DNA of 64,000 bases from assembly GCA_037074765.1 (NCBI GenBank), contig JBAMDO010000044.1:233486-297485 (forward strand), written 5' to 3'. The stretch is from Mansonella perstans. Its lineage: Eukaryota > Nematoda > Chromadorea > Rhabditida > Onchocercidae. Shown here piece after piece: positions 10,482-23,500 of the stretch (positions within the stretch are counted from its first letter, which is position 1; every line of letters begins with the position of its first letter). Below the pieces are notes generated by a model that was not told the DNA's origin, made no database searches, and was given only the letters and a program-made list of their open reading frames with translations. The translations under genes and the position numbers were made by a program.

Positions 10482-12461
10482 ATGGGCAATAATCAGGGTG
10501 GACTTCATAAACGGGAGCGTGGCCTCGATGGGCAGCAACGCGCACGACACTGGACAGCTGGTAGTGTCGCTGGTGGTAGTAGTGCATCCGGTCATATGAT
10601 GAGTGGTGGTAATACAGCGGAAGACGGATGTCCTGTGCAGGTTTGTATACATTTTTTATTAGGTTTTTCTTAGAATTATTAAGAATGCATTGAAAAGAGA
10701 CTGTTTTCTATTGATTTCTCCGATTGGCCGTATCTCATGTCTTGTTAATTTATATCAAAAGAATTGGAAAAATTAATTTCACCGTTGATTGCTGGATTAT
10801 CATTCAATCCACTCGTTATTACTAATCTGCTGTTACTTTTTTTTTGGTTGTTACTCAGCCGAGCCTTTACAGTTTATTTGATGAAAAGAACTACTTTTTG
10901 CATTTGATTTGGCTTGTCTTGTTATTACTCAGTCAAGATCTTCACTTCAGAAGAACTTTTTTTTAAATGTCAGAAAATGTATCGAGACTTTTCAACTGAA
11001 TTTTTTGAAAACGTTTTAGGTAAAAATTGCGAAAAGCGACGGGTCTGTTTCAACACCAAGTATCCAGTTTTCTGAAGCAAATGAATATCCGGTGGTTTTT
11101 AAATGGCAAGGAGGAAGTCAGGCGGGTGGAGTTTATATATCTGGTTCCTGGGATGGTTGGAAAAAGTTAACACCATTATGTAAATCCACTCAGGACTTCT
11201 CGACTATAATTAATTTGAATCCTGGTAAGCGCAAATGGTAAAATTATACTGTGAAGAAGTCACAGTGGTGTGGTTTATGCAGTTTCTTATAACTTTTTCA
11301 GTGTTAGGCGATAGTGTATGTTCACAATAGACGGTCTTATTTCGCAGCTGATAGGTCTTATTTTATTTTTTATTTACATAGGTACGGTTATGTTCCATTG
11401 TAGGTAAGGTATGAGGTAAAACGAAAAAGTTTCTGTCCAAAAACATTACTTTTAATGGACCAATTGAACTTTGTTTTGCCTATCAAAATAAACTTTACAG
11501 GGAGACATGAATATAAATTTTTTATCGATGGAAAATGGGTAGTTGACGAAAACGCTGCGAAAACTGATAATAAGTTCGGCAGTCAAAACAATGTAATCGC
11601 AATTGATGAAGCCGATTTTGAAGTATTTTTTCAATTTATGAAGAAGGCAAAGGTTTTTCTAAAACTTTACAGGTGTGATGGTGTGGTGCTTTCTCTTTTT
11701 CTTTCGTTTGTTTGACAATCTAAGCAAATTCACTTTTCCAGTCTGTCATTCAAATTTACTTTTTCAGCCTTTCAAAAATTAAGAGTCTATAGTTTACGTA
11801 TATTGAATTTGCTTGTCATGCTGTATTAATTGAGTTTTTATTAGTTCTTATTCTTATCATATTTCTAGGTATTTGATGCTCTTGATCGTGATTTAGCATC
11901 ATCAAATGCTGGAGAAGCAATGAGGAAGGTAAACATGGCTGGTGCACCATCTTCTTCACATGACACACCCAATGAACGCGAAATTGAGAAGTTAAAAAAT
12001 TTCACACAAGAAATACCAGATCGTCGAGAGTTCGAAAAGGCTCAAAATCCACCAGTTTTACCGCCACATCTTCTTCAGGTACTCGTGTTGAGTCTTTTCA
12101 AAGATTGTAATTTCAAGTACACGTTGGTCTATGCTTAATCATTTTTTGTTAGATTTGATATGATGTTGGGTTTTGCTTATCTTGTATCTATTTACTTTTG
12201 TCCAATTCTAGGTGACCGTTTTCCTAGTTTTAATATATCAGTGCTTTATAGTAAACAGATCTAATTTGCTTGTATTTTTTACAGGTCATTCTCAATAAGG
12301 ACACGCCTATGCAATGTGATCCAAATGTATTGCCGGAACCAAACCACGTGATGCTGAATCATCTTTATGCTCTGTCAATTAAGGATGGTGTTATGGTGCT
12401 TTCTGCAACACATCGATATCGAAAGAAATATGTGACAACGCTACTTTATAAACCAATTTAA
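10482..12461 (+). CDS. aakb: AMP-activated protein kinase beta subunit
   Basis: Scaffold subunit of the AMPK energy-sensing kinase; it holds alpha and gamma together and binds glycogen. Exons 10482-10640, 11020-11224, 11501-11622, 11869-12078 and 12285-12461 join with consistent phases into 290 codons, normal for the family. The start at 10482 is chosen over the upstream in-frame ATG (10449) because it gives MGNNQ, the N-myristoylation signal typical of beta subunits. Residues about 65-145 form the CBM48 glycogen-binding domain (EYPVVFKWQGG, GSWDGWKKLTPL, HEYKFFIDGKWVVD), with the two sugar-stacking Trp retained and a Ser at the place of the vertebrate Ser108 autophosphorylation site (PLCKSTQDF). 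FEVFDALDRDL follows. The C-terminal association domain runs from PPVLPPHLLQVILN to LNHLYALSIKDGVMVLSATH and RYRKKYVTTLLYKPI. Residues 1-53 are Gly/Ser-rich and species-specific. Confidence 0.97.
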
Positions 12462-13129
12462 CTGATGAATATTTTACTCTGATTCCGGTAGATCTAAAAT
12501 TACGGTCTTTTATGCTTTCATTTTTGCTGTATCACTGCTTCCATAATTAATATTAGTTAATTAGAATTTTTATGTAATTGATCTGGAAAGTGTGAGGTTT
12601 GACCTCTGAAAGTAAGTTGTTGGTTTCGGCTGTTCCTTAATTTGCTGCACTCTCAGTTGTTCAGTTCATTGGATTTTTGGAAATAAGTAAGGGAAAAAGT
12701 GGCGAAGATGATATCATAGCCGAGTTTTTCTACACTATGCTGTTATACCAACGTTTTCATTTCCAGGCCATATGTAGTTTTAAAGATTAAATTTGGAAAA
12801 GTGAGCTAGGCTGCAGTTTGTATTCTTTGCACTTTTCGATATTGCTTCTTATTTTTAAATATTGTTATTGTTGTCCAGAAATATATGTGTATAGCTTGTA
12901 ATATTAATCATATATGTAACTTATGATAAACAGCACTTGAGTTATATTTTTTCCTGCACAGAATAATTTGAATTTTTAGTTGAAAATCAACATCCTTATA
13001 CTGCAATTATGTGTGCCTTGAAATTTTCGGATTGTTTAGAGTGTGACGTTATGAAATGGCAAAATCGATCTTTTTTTTTTTTAAAGAATTGGGTTTAGTA
13101 ATTTCCTGGTGATAGTTTGGTGAAACAGT
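12462..13129. other. Intergenic, AMPK beta 3'UTR and next promoter
   Basis: 668 bp of AT-rich sequence between two same-strand genes. No open frame of note, and a poly-T run near 13071-13081. The spacing is larger than is usual for nematode operons (100-400 bp), so co-transcription is possible but not indicated. Confidence 0.5.
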
Positions 13130-15889
13130 ATGGAGCAGACGTGGACATTAGAGCGGACATGGAGTGGCGCTGATTTATCAACTGGATGGTCTTCATCAGT
13201 TTCAGAATATGGATATTGCTGTATGATACAGGTTGGTTATGGGACTTGTTTAAGAATGTGACATGATGATAGTTTTAGATGTTATTTACTCGATTTTGAA
13301 AGGCTGCTTACTACAGATCTCATTGTTTATCTTGTAGTTATATTTTTTTTATCTTGCAGTTGATGGTTAGTGGTATATCATTTTAAAAAAATGTTAATTG
13401 TGATAGTTCACCACTCAATATGGCACCGGCACCATCACTTATATTTTATTTTCACATTTTGAAAAAAAAATGAAAGCTACTTTTGACATTCATTATAGAT
13501 ACGTCTTATAGCTTATAAGTTGCATCATTCGCTAGCTCATTGGATTTTTCCCTTCTGGGTTTTGGATCCTCATTTTTCGAGTCTTAAATAGAATAAGATT
13601 TCAAAAACAAGGAAGAGATTCTTTATAACCATTTTTGTTCATCGTTTCTACGGTATATCTTTAGCCATATTATTATCATGATGAAATTGTTTTAAAGAAT
13701 CATAGCTTTTTATGTTCGTGTTGTTATTTCTTCCCTTAAATTTTCGTATTTTTTAGTGTACAAAGAAGAAATCACATGATGAATGGATATTAAGCGTAAA
13801 TCCCGAAGAGCATTGCGCATATTCCCTACTTGTTGATGTAGTCCTATCCGTCGGTGCTTTCCACTTCAAGGTTTCTCACTCTTTTGGCATATTTGTTTTG
13901 ATGTAACTTTCTTTTCCAATTTCTTCCTTAAATTTCTAATTTCATCTAGTATTTTATTATTTTAGCTGTTTCGTATTAGTATGAAATTTTTTTAATTAAT
14001 TTCACCATAACAGTATTTAATCATGATAAGTTTTAAATATGAAACTACTAATTTTAAAACTATTTAGCCATGATATGCTGTAAATAAATAGTATCATATT
14101 TTACAGGTTTATAGGGATTTGTGGGATGCATCGAGTATTGTGATGCAAGAGGAGACACGAAGTGGATCGAGAGTTGATGTAACGCTAAGGTTGCGGATAA
14201 TCGAAACCCTCTCACCGCAAGATCTTAGTGGACAGACACCATACAGGGATTTTGAAATAAGTGTAAGTTCGTTCGATGATATAATTACTACAATAGGCAG
14301 CAAAGAAATTACTGAGTGCTATGATTTTTTCTGTATTATTTGTTATTTGAAAGGCTGATTATTCTGGATGTAAAACCATTACGGTCAGTTGCTGTTGTGG
14401 TATAAAAATTCATTTTGGCTGAAGATTCCTTCAACCGTAAAAGAGATAAGGCATTCTTTTCCTTTTCATGAAAATTGGCCTTTCGTTCACATTTTTCAAA
14501 TTTTAAAAAGTACTTTAAGTGTAAAGGACGTTCATGGTTTGTTGATGCCACGTATTTGGCATCCATTGGTGGGAAAATGTTTACCGAATGGAATGAAAAG
14601 CGATCCAAAGGTGTAAAAAAGTGTTGGGTGGATGGTATCTCGACTTATGAATTAGAATGTCTCATTGATGCGACAGCGAAATATCGACAAATTGTCGTGA
14701 CAAGGTTTGTAGCCGTAGTATTTGTAGTAGGCAATGAGATCAATGGATATTGTTAAAATTGTCTGAATAATTAAGCATACTGAATTTGGGCATTTGTTAT
14801 TTCTGTAACTGGTAGAATTATGATTGCTATTATATGAGAACTTATAATGGTTATTTAGGCTAAGTATCTGATAGAATGTTTGTTAGCTTCTTCGACTCAT
14901 CAAAATTGGCGGATAGAATCCAATTCATGAATTTTTTTTATTTGATTATTGAATTGCTGTAAGTGGATTGTTCAAACTGGCCTTTTCGGTGGAAGAAATA
15001 AGCAAAATCCTATTGAAAATTAAAATTTTATGTTTAGTTAGACTGAACTAATAATATGTAAGACATCTGGAACATTAGGAATCGCCAAAGCAAAGGTCGC
15101 GCTGCTAATCCCGTAAATATTTGCTTGAAGAGAGTTGAAACGAAAAAAAAAAAAAGAGTTTTGATTATCAATTTTGCAATTTCAGTTTAATCTAACTGAT
15201 ATACTTTAAAGGATGAATTATGATGTTTTGGTCAGTGTTTCATTTCGGTATAATATTGGCTCAGTATTGCGAGCAGTGGAATCATTTCTTATGGATGCCG
15301 AATGGATTCATCCAATTCGACGACTTGAATACGCTGTTTGTTACAAGTAAATCCATTCTTTTTTTTTCAAATTCGATTTTTTGAAATTTTCCAGGATCAC
15401 AGTATTTTTCAGAAACAATAAAATTAAGGATTAATGGAATACGACAAGTAAATAAGGTTTGAAATGCAAAGATAATTTCGAAAAGACTCCTGTGTTATTT
15501 TTTCATTTCTTTTTTATTTTATTTCACTTTTTTTTATTGTTTTAGATTAGCCAGACTCGGAGATACTATGAGCAGAAAATTAGTTTCATCTAATACAGCT
15601 ATTGAAAAGTTGCACGAATATTTGGCCGAAAATGGTGAAACCTTAGCTCAGGTATATTGATTTCATCTGTTTGAGAAATCATTCGCTTGTCTCATTTTAA
15701 TCAGAAAGTTACTTTTGCACTTCAAGTTGTGCTAGAACAGTTCGTAAAATGTTTTATATCTTTGCCTTCCAGCAAAAGACTTTTTTTTCATCATTACCTA
15801 TCACTTTTCAAAATTCTAATATCACGTTTCAGATGCATCCGGATGTACTGATCTCTTTGAATATTCATCCAGATCACGTACTTTTGTAG
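13130..15889 (+). CDS. MATH/BTB-type adaptor protein, divergent
   Basis: Likely substrate adaptor of a cullin-3 ubiquitin ligase, by family analogy. Seven exons join with consistent phases: 13130-13231, 13757-13870, 14107-14262, 14511-14704, 15212-15346, 15546-15651, 15833-15889, giving 287 residues. Residues 1-120 look like a MATH-like beta domain (WTLERTWSG, DEWILSVNPEEHC, SLLVDVVLSVGAF, VDVTLRLRIIETL). Residues about 125-240 match a BTB fold: WFVDATYLASIGGKMF corresponds to the H-x-x-L-A-x-x-S-x-x-F strand and helix, ELECLIDATAKYRQIVVTR to the second half, and YNIGSVLRAVESFLMD to the characteristic Y-x-I-x-x-V-x-x-x-C-x-x-FL helix. The fourth acceptor (14511) has a weak pyrimidine tract; it was chosen because it preserves phase and the BTB frame. 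MATH is less certain than BTB. Nematodes carry many such adaptors (bath family). Confidence 0.8.
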
Positions 15890-16189
15890 CTATTTGTTGT
15901 GTGGTTTGAATCACGCGACGTTTATTTGCTTACAATTTTCTGAAAAATTTGCTCAAATTTTGTTCCATTCTCCAATCCTAACCCCAAGTTTTCCTTACCT
16001 GTTGATTTACAGTGTACATTTTCCTTTCTGTTTTAGTTGAAACTATCTCAAGCATTATTCTTTTTTTGCTTAAAGTTACTTTGCTGTAATATCAACAGTT
16101 CATTTGTAATGCATAAAGTGCTGGAATTTCTGTGTTGAATTTTTACAAAAAGTATATTCTCTGTTGGTGGTTTCAGAAGTTTCCTGAAC

Positions 16190-16500
16190 CTCTGACCCAC
16201 AACGAATCTAATTTCAAAATGTCGAGAGAAAGGAAACCCGCGCAGCTAAGGTTATTGTGGCCATCCCTATCTAGTTAAGAACGGGTTGACCCGTCCGTAA
16301 TGTTACTAACTCCCGTCGCATCGAGAAACCACGGCATCTCGCGGACGGCAATTGACACGTAACTTAGCTTTTCCCACGAGTTGCAAATGTTGAGTGACCC
16401 TGACCCTTCTCCGGTAAGGTTCCCCGGAAAAGGAACGCCTCATCAGATCCTCCCAAACATCCTGCTTTCGCATTCCTCAGGTGGAGATTACTCGATTAAT
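16190..16500. other. GC-rich, potentially structured island
   Basis: About 310 bp near 50% GC within DNA of roughly 30% GC, and rich in CpG. It can form nested stems, for example CCGTCCG with CGGACGG around 16290-16350 and CGAGA with TCTCG inside it, plus CCGG-containing inverted pairs near 16410-16430. No frame is open through it, although one minus frame runs from about 16487 to 16370. It could be a fragment of a retroelement, a structured RNA gene, or transferred DNA. I recognise no tRNA, rRNA or spliceosomal RNA signature. Confidence 0.4.
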
Positions 16501-16717
16501 CGACCTAATCTCTGTTTTGAAATGCACTAGCAAGTATTTAATCTTTGCTCTTATTTTTAACGAGCAATCTAATTGCAGTAAACATTGAGTGGTATACTGA
16601 ACACGCTCTTTTTCATCTCCTGTTGACTACTATCTTTCTTCTTTCAAGGCACTCTCAGTTTACTGATTGCAATTGTTATTTTGCAACAGAAAACTGGCTA
16701 CCTTCATTTAAAGATCA

Positions 16718-16879
16718 AGTAACACTTGAACTTTTAACTTCATTAGTAACACTTGAACTTTTAACTTCATTAGTAACATTTGAACTTTCAACTTCATTAG
16801 TAACATTTGAACTTTTAACTTCATTAGTAACATTTGAACTTTTAACTTCATTAGTAACATTTGAACTTTTAACTTCATT
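16718..16879 (+). repeat. 27-bp minisatellite, six tandem copies
   Basis: Six contiguous 27-bp units based on AGTAACATTTGAAC followed by TTTTAACTTCATT, with a C/T variant in the first two copies and one T-to-C change in the third. Because the unit is a multiple of three, all copies stay open in one plus frame (repeat LVTFELLTS). That frame belongs to a 117-codon ORF with no recognisable domain; I see no evidence that it is expressed. Confidence 0.9.
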
Positions 16880-18289
16880 AATTAATCTGTCGTTATGATT
16901 GTCTGACCTTGATTGAATTCAATAGAGAGTGAATGAGTAAGGCTGGTTGATAACTGTATGGAAAGCATGGAACAATAAATTCCATTTAACAATTTTTTTT
17001 TTTCAATTTGAGCCATGAATAACATTTATTTATGAGATATTTATTCTTCCGTTTCACGGATGGATGTAGACGAATTACTTATTTTGATAACTCCTTTTCA
17101 AAAAGCTTGCAAACTCTATGTATGATTCCGACGTTAATCTCGAGTAAATTCATCGATTCATCGATTTCTACATTTTTTGTAAGTTCATTCATGGGAATAA
17201 GTCTCACAGTCTTCTCAATGTTGCATCATGCATCGGCTGAAGCAGTTCAGTTCCGGATAAGTAAGATTATTCAAGACTATTCTTTTCACAATTTATCCAC
17301 TTGTTTAAAAAAATGAAGCCATTGGGATTGCCTTTTTCGTCCCTTCGTTTCCTTATTGAAATCTCCAAAATGGTAGTTTGATTTATTTTTAGCAGTACAA
17401 TTAATTTTACCAGTCATTCTGATAAAACTTTTCGAATTGTTCTATCTTCGCAAATTAAACGGTAAAATTATTTCTTCTAATCATCAATCATTAACTTTTT
17501 GTTCTCATATTCTGTCTCACAAATTGACCGATGCAACAGTTCAGAATAAATTTAATCAAGTCTTTAGGCATCTTAATCTCGAATAACCGGTTTGGTCATC
17601 AGGTTATCATCCCAATCTTCTCGAACATCCGTCTGGTCATCATCCCCATTATTCCAATCGTGCAGATCGATAGTGGCAATTTTTTTTTTTGCAAATGTCG
17701 AACATCAGTGTTATACAACGTGTGAAATTTTTTTTCTAAATGAATCTCCTGTTGAATTACATATGAGAACACAGGAATGTGTAGCTAATGAACTTTTGAT
17801 AGGAAGAATTACGAATGAATGCTTGGTGTTCGCTTTATTCTTCTTAGCGGTTTATGCATAAATACAGAAATATAAAAGACTGATGAATTGACTGATTGAA
17901 TGAAGCAGGATATGAATTCTTCCATTCACCAGTTTCAATTCACCAGTATAACAGAAATCGGAAAGCTATGAATTTAAAAATATATAGTTTGTTTTAATTG
18001 ACAATTATTCATTAATTTAAAATGAATGCATTATTTCTTTTTCATTTTATCCATTTCAATTTTGTCACTTAATGGATAATTTTTCCGAATATCTAACTCC
18101 ATCAGCAATTTTTTTTTTTAAGTTTTTGTAAAATTATTTGCAAAGAAATAAACAGTGGATGAATTCTAAAATGAATTGGATAAAGATAGCGAATTCTGGT
18201 AATGTTACTTTCAGAGAAAAAATTTATTTGGTTAATAGAGATGGCTTCAATAATAATAACTACTAAACGTTCTTTTTCGTAAACACACT

Positions 18290-20542
18290 TTATTTGTTGC
18301 TCATTTCCTCACGACTCTGTCTAAGCCGGAGAGTTATAAGAGAATTCAAGCAACGTAAACGATATTGCGGTAGTATGATGACCGTTAATAATGGATTCAG
18401 AATCTGGAAAAGCATAAAATACTTGATATAAACTGTAAGCAATTTATTTTCTGAAAGCCTGTTTAATAAGCAGTATGCCTCATGCGGTTCAAGTCGCTTA
18501 CTATTTTTCAAGTCCTAAGAAAAGTAGCAAAGTTCCGTCGAGACATACCATACTGTGTTTCGCATGATAATTGCTTAACAAATTTAATTGATTACACATA
18601 CCGGATTTAGATCCATCGAATAATAGGTAAGGACACTGATAAAGACACCATTACATGTTCTGATTACAGTATCCTTATCAATGATTGTCCTGTAGAGTGT
18701 CACCAAACGATATGGCGTTAGCGTTAAAATAGTGAAAGAGGTTGAAATGAAGATGAAGTAAAATGTACGCATTCCAGATTTCATAGCATTATTTTTTCTG
18801 TATATACCATTTCCAGTGTACAATTTTTGTTCTAAAAATCCGATTGCTAAGTTAATAATTCATAATTCATAATTATCAAACTGATTATTCGAATTTCTAT
18901 AATATAATAGTATGAAGGGATAACTGATCCAACTTCTAATGCTGCTTTATTTTGATGATCTACGCAACTCGTCTAGACGACAAATACACGGGAAGTTCAT
19001 CATCAAAAGCTAAAATAATTGAATAAATGTTAAAATATATTGAGAAGTTCATCGTCGAAAAGCTAAAATGATAAATTATTGAATAAATGTTAAAATATAT
19101 CAAGATACTGGAAAAAAATTCGAGATAAGATTTTAATTACAATAGGTTTTGCACTCATAAATTACTACTTTGAGACGACCTTATTGTTTGAATCGGAAAA
19201 TAAGCAAAAAGTATTAAATCCAATTAACTTAATCTTTGATTCTCATTATTCATTTTAAACATATACCGCTTAAATCAATATTTAAAGTAAATATTAACAA
19301 ATTTCAAGGAAAAAAAATGAAATTCAAATAAAAAATAACCTTCAGCAATTTGTTTCCTATGAATATTAACGATCCGTAATAGATAAAGAGCAACCATAAA
19401 GGATGAGAGAGCCGGAAAAGCGGAAACGAAAAATGTAAAAAATAAATACATTAATGGGCCATAACGATTATTATCAGTGGTAAGCCGTTCGCAGTTATAG
19501 CGACAAATTAATGCTCGAGTATGGAAAGCTAGATAGATGAAAACGACACTAAAAAACCAGGTAGCAAATGCCATCAAATATGCACGATTTCGTGTTACCA
19601 ATTCTGCATACCTTGAAATAATTTCAAAAATTACAAGCGAAATAATTAGCAAAAGTTTGTACAACTCGAAAATTTACTTGATCTGTATTTAAGGAAGATG
19701 CATAAATGATCAATGAAAATTAATCTAATTATCTAATCAGGAATATTTCGATATATTGAAGGCAAGATTTGGCCTAATAAAGAGTTTATTGTAAGAGGCT
19801 CACAATTTTAATTAAACAATCCATCCTGTTTAATTATCCTAAGTCTATTTTTTAACGGTTACAGTGGTATTTTTCATTGCTATTAATTATAACTATCGAT
19901 ATCAAACAAATTTTAAAAGGGAGGCTTTTCATTACTGAAAAAAATTGTCCTTAAATAAAAATTGAACTGCTAAGGCAAAAAACTGAATTTTTTATTTTAT
20001 AAATAAGCGGAAAAAAATACCTTAGAGGAAATTTAAAAAAAATGAGCTTTTCAACATTTAAAAGCACTAGGTTCAATCCGGATACGGAAGTGCCAAGCCA
20101 AAGAAGGAAATGCATCATCAAATTGATATGATACGGAAACTGTAACGTAATCGTATCCATATCTATCAAGAATTCCATTGGTAGCGCAATACCTGAAAAT
20201 ACATGAACTAAGTCGAAATCGGCGAAATTATGACTATATTAATTATTGGAATAAACGTCATTTAATTATAACAATGTAATGAGATAATTTTCCTGGTGAA
20301 ATTTCCCGGAAAATAAGCCAAAATTGCTCACCAGTTAGCAGAAGATCAGCTATGGTCATATTGAGTAAAAAGATATGCATACAACATTCGCTTGCTTGTC
20401 GACGTATATATCGTAAAGCGTTAATGATAACGATAACTTGCAGAGATACGGAGAAGAAGCACATAACGAGTAACATATGTATGATAATTGCACTAGCATT
20501 TATTATTGTTATCTCATCAACTATCTGTACCGAAACATACAA
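18290..20542 (-). CDS. Rhodopsin-like seven-transmembrane receptor
   Basis: Class A-type G-protein-coupled receptor of unknown ligand. Five exons on the minus strand join in phase: 20542-20332, 20192-20021, 19611-19340, 18831-18602, 18403-18290, giving 332 residues. TM1 is IIHMLLVMCFFSVSLQVIVI. TM2 begins at HIFLLNMTIADLLLTGIALP, with the usual N..(L)A.D-type core. TM3 (HFLLWLGTSVSGLNLVLLNV) ends in VEKLIFFKFPLRYAEL, which aligns with the DRYLAI..PLRY region but has E-K in place of D-R. TM4 is YLMAFATWFFSVVFIYL; TM5 is FFTFFVSAFPALSSFMVAL; TM6 is FYFIFISTSFTILTLTPYRL. TM7 has NPILNPLLTVIILPQYR, the NPxx(Y)-type end. The tail is short and basic. The start at 20542 is the first ATG upstream of TM1; an extra 5' exon is possible. 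All donors are GT and all acceptors AG. Confidence 0.88.
18992..19101 (-). repeat. Two-copy direct repeat inside a GPCR intron
   Basis: About 50 bp repeated back to back (GAAGTTCATC..., AAAGCTAAAAT, then ATTGAATAAATGTTAAAATA). The second copy carries an 8-bp insertion. It lies between exons 3 and 4 of the receptor. Confidence 0.75.
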
Positions 20543-23500
20543 ATTATCGATTGACTATTGCTATATAATGTAAATTACTTTGAAATCAATATTATTAACG
20601 GTAACATTTCTTGCGTCTAATAAGAAAACCATTGGTGGTTAATTAATTAATTAATGTCTGTGCTATTTCAAAACAAAACAAAATCATTTTTAACCAGTAG
20701 TATTTAATTTAATAACAAAAAAAAATCAAAGAAAAGGTCAGCTAAAAATTAACGACATTTAGTCATATTGAGAGTTAGACATATCAAAAAAGAGAAAATT
20801 GTTATAAAGAATGGAAAATAAAAAAAATTTCCAAATATACACAACCTTCAAATTTAAATTTTGCCTATTGTAATTAATTTCCCTTAATTTTTCTTGTCAT
20901 TCGTTTATTGATAGTAGTTAATTACTTCAAAGCTAAATTTGCAAAAAACATTATAATGCATTTGATAGGACGTTCAAAAATATTTTAAGGTAACTTTTCA
21001 ACTCGTACTTTACAACTTACCTTTATTATTGATAATAGGTTTGAGAAAAAAAAAGAACTTACTCCAGATTCAATGCATTGTTTAACAGCGGTATTATTAT
21101 TGCTGGCCATATTTTATTGCTTGCTGATAACTATCATATATATATTATTATTTGCCATGCTAAATCATCGCTTATTAATTAATATTATCATCCATTAACT
21201 ATTACTGATATTGTGCAACAATATAAGAAATAGACTAAAACGCAAACGTAATGATATCTCACTATAATTATTTTTCTCAATAAATAGATAAGTATGCTAA
21301 TCTGATAAGCATATATATGATATATCAATATCACCATTATTGATATTGTTTAAATATACAGAAATGAAAACCTATTAGGATTAGGATGTGTATCCGGCAG
21401 TGATATGATCCAATGATAATATCCATTGATATTTATCGACACATAGAGATAGTACTGTATCCATAAGCATATTTCACTGTATATATTATCAAGAAAAAGT
21501 TACATGTAACTATAAATGAAAATGATTGTTTTGTTATAATGGAAATAAAGAAAAAAAAAAAAAAAGAGCAGTAAAGATAATTAGCCTCACTTTAACAGCT
21601 AATGAAAATTAGTTTTGCCAATTAAAAATGAAATTAGCTAGGAATTTTTATTTGTTTTTAAAAATTAAGCACACAACTGATTCTTGGAATTAATCGAAAG
21701 AAATAGTCTTGTAAAGATTGCTGCTAATTATTGCGGTTTTTCAAATCATTATCAAAAAATTCATTCGTCTAAAGTGTTATCAGTGATTGTAGAGATTTGA
21801 AGCATTTGAAAAAAAAAAAAAAAATGAGAAAGAAAATATTGGAATGGTACTTACTTTATCATATAATAAATCAAATCAATTACTGCTATGAAAGAATGAA
21901 TAAAAATATTTGTCTTCCACCCACTTTCTCTCTTTCTCTTTCTCCCTTGCTCTCTCAGCAAAAATAATTATTTGGTTACGATGAAATCAGTTCTAATTTC
22001 TTTTCCCTTTCAAATTTAATATTAGCCAAATAAGTAAATTCATAAATGATATCGAAAAACTTATTTAAATCGTAAAAGAAAGAAAGCAAAAAAGTTTTTT
22101 TCTTTTTTTTTTTTAAACAAAAAACTATCAGAAAGAGAAATTAATGAAGAATCATTAATTTAAAAGCTTTCAGTTCTTATAGCAAAAGAAACTCAGAAAA
22201 GTTGAAAAATTAAAGGAAATTATTAGGAATTAAAAAAAAGAGAGAAAAAAGTGATATAGGTGTGTGAAAAAGGAGAACAATAGAGAAAATGAGGTGATAT
22301 AAGTAAAATTAATCAAAAATTTCGAACTTTTTTGTACGGAAAAATTTCCAACTAATGAATGAAATAATAACGAGTAGAAAAATGAATAAATGCAATGATA
22401 AGACAACAGAAGGACTGAATTTATAAATTTCAGTTACATTTTAATTGATTGAAAGTTTTTAATTAGTAAAAATTTAGTCGTAATTATGACTCATCATCAA
22501 GTGTATATAGTAATGTTATGTAAATATTTTTTTTTTCATGCTTGCGGAAAAGGAAATAAAAAAACTTGTAAAAGAACATTTTGTGCAGAGTAAACGAAAT
22601 TTGAAATTTATGGATATGAAAAAAAGAAATGAACAATAAACTGTACCACTTAAATAAAACTAATAATGGAGAAAGAAAAGAAAGAATAGCAGTAATCGAG
22701 AGTTGCCATTATTTCAATTAAGCTTTTCCCTGTCAAGCATGAGTATATCAAAAGTGAGTGGATGAGTGAAGGGAAAAAGAAAAATACCTGTTTGCATCCT
22801 TTCTTCTCCATTTTTCAAAAAGCTAATTTTTATTTTATTTATTATTTTTTAGCATAATTCAAAGAAATGAATTGTTGATCTATTTACGATCAGTTCATTA
22901 ACAGCTCCCTTGAGTACATGGTTAATTTGTTACATGTTTACATTTTGTTTTGCTAAATTGTTTACATTTGGAAAGGGCAAACATTAAAATGTAACTTCGT
23001 TTGTCGTGCCTTTTTTTTTGGCAATAACGTAGTTCGAAACTTTTGCTGAAATATAATTATTTTTCCTATCATCTCTTAGCAATTGACAGTTATTAATTGC
23101 TTTATAAAAATGACAAATTTTGCTGTTCTTTAACTGTGTTCTTTGGATCTCGCTTGTTATTTCATATTTTTTAATGAATTTCAACAAATTTCAACAAATT
23201 TATATTTTCTATAAGTGTTTCATATATAATTATGGAATTTGTTAAAATTTGCTGAAATTATACACTGATTCGAGATTGCTAACAGTTTCATTTCAGTAGA
23301 TTAATTCTCATTTAGTAATTTATTATTAAAAATTTTTTTCACTGACAATTAACCAAAATGAACTTAGCATAAAATAATTAGCTTATTTTACAAGCAGCGC
23401 AAGAAGAAAAGCAAAAAATCAATGGTCTAATGTTAAGTGTGCTTTTTCGACGAAATTTGTTAACATAATTTAGTATCAATTATTACTGCCTGATGTAAAG

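Larger units (their letters stand above)
15890..18289. other. Intergenic: GC-rich island, minisatellite, no clear gene
   Basis: 2.4 kb between the BTB gene and the GPCR, whose 3' ends face each other. It holds the GC-rich island at 16190-16500 and the 27-bp array at 16718-16879 (separate entries). ORFs at 17032-17316 and 17592-17861 lack domains, splice context and neighbouring coding exons, so I treat them as chance. Confidence 0.5.

Noticed and set aside
14389..14616. 75-codon plus ORF overlapping the BTB exon
   Set aside because: Shadow frame; the frame used in the BTB model continues in phase and carries the domain motifs.
16545..16898. 117-codon ORF containing the minisatellite
   Set aside because: Frame openness is explained by the 27-bp unit; no domain or splice evidence.
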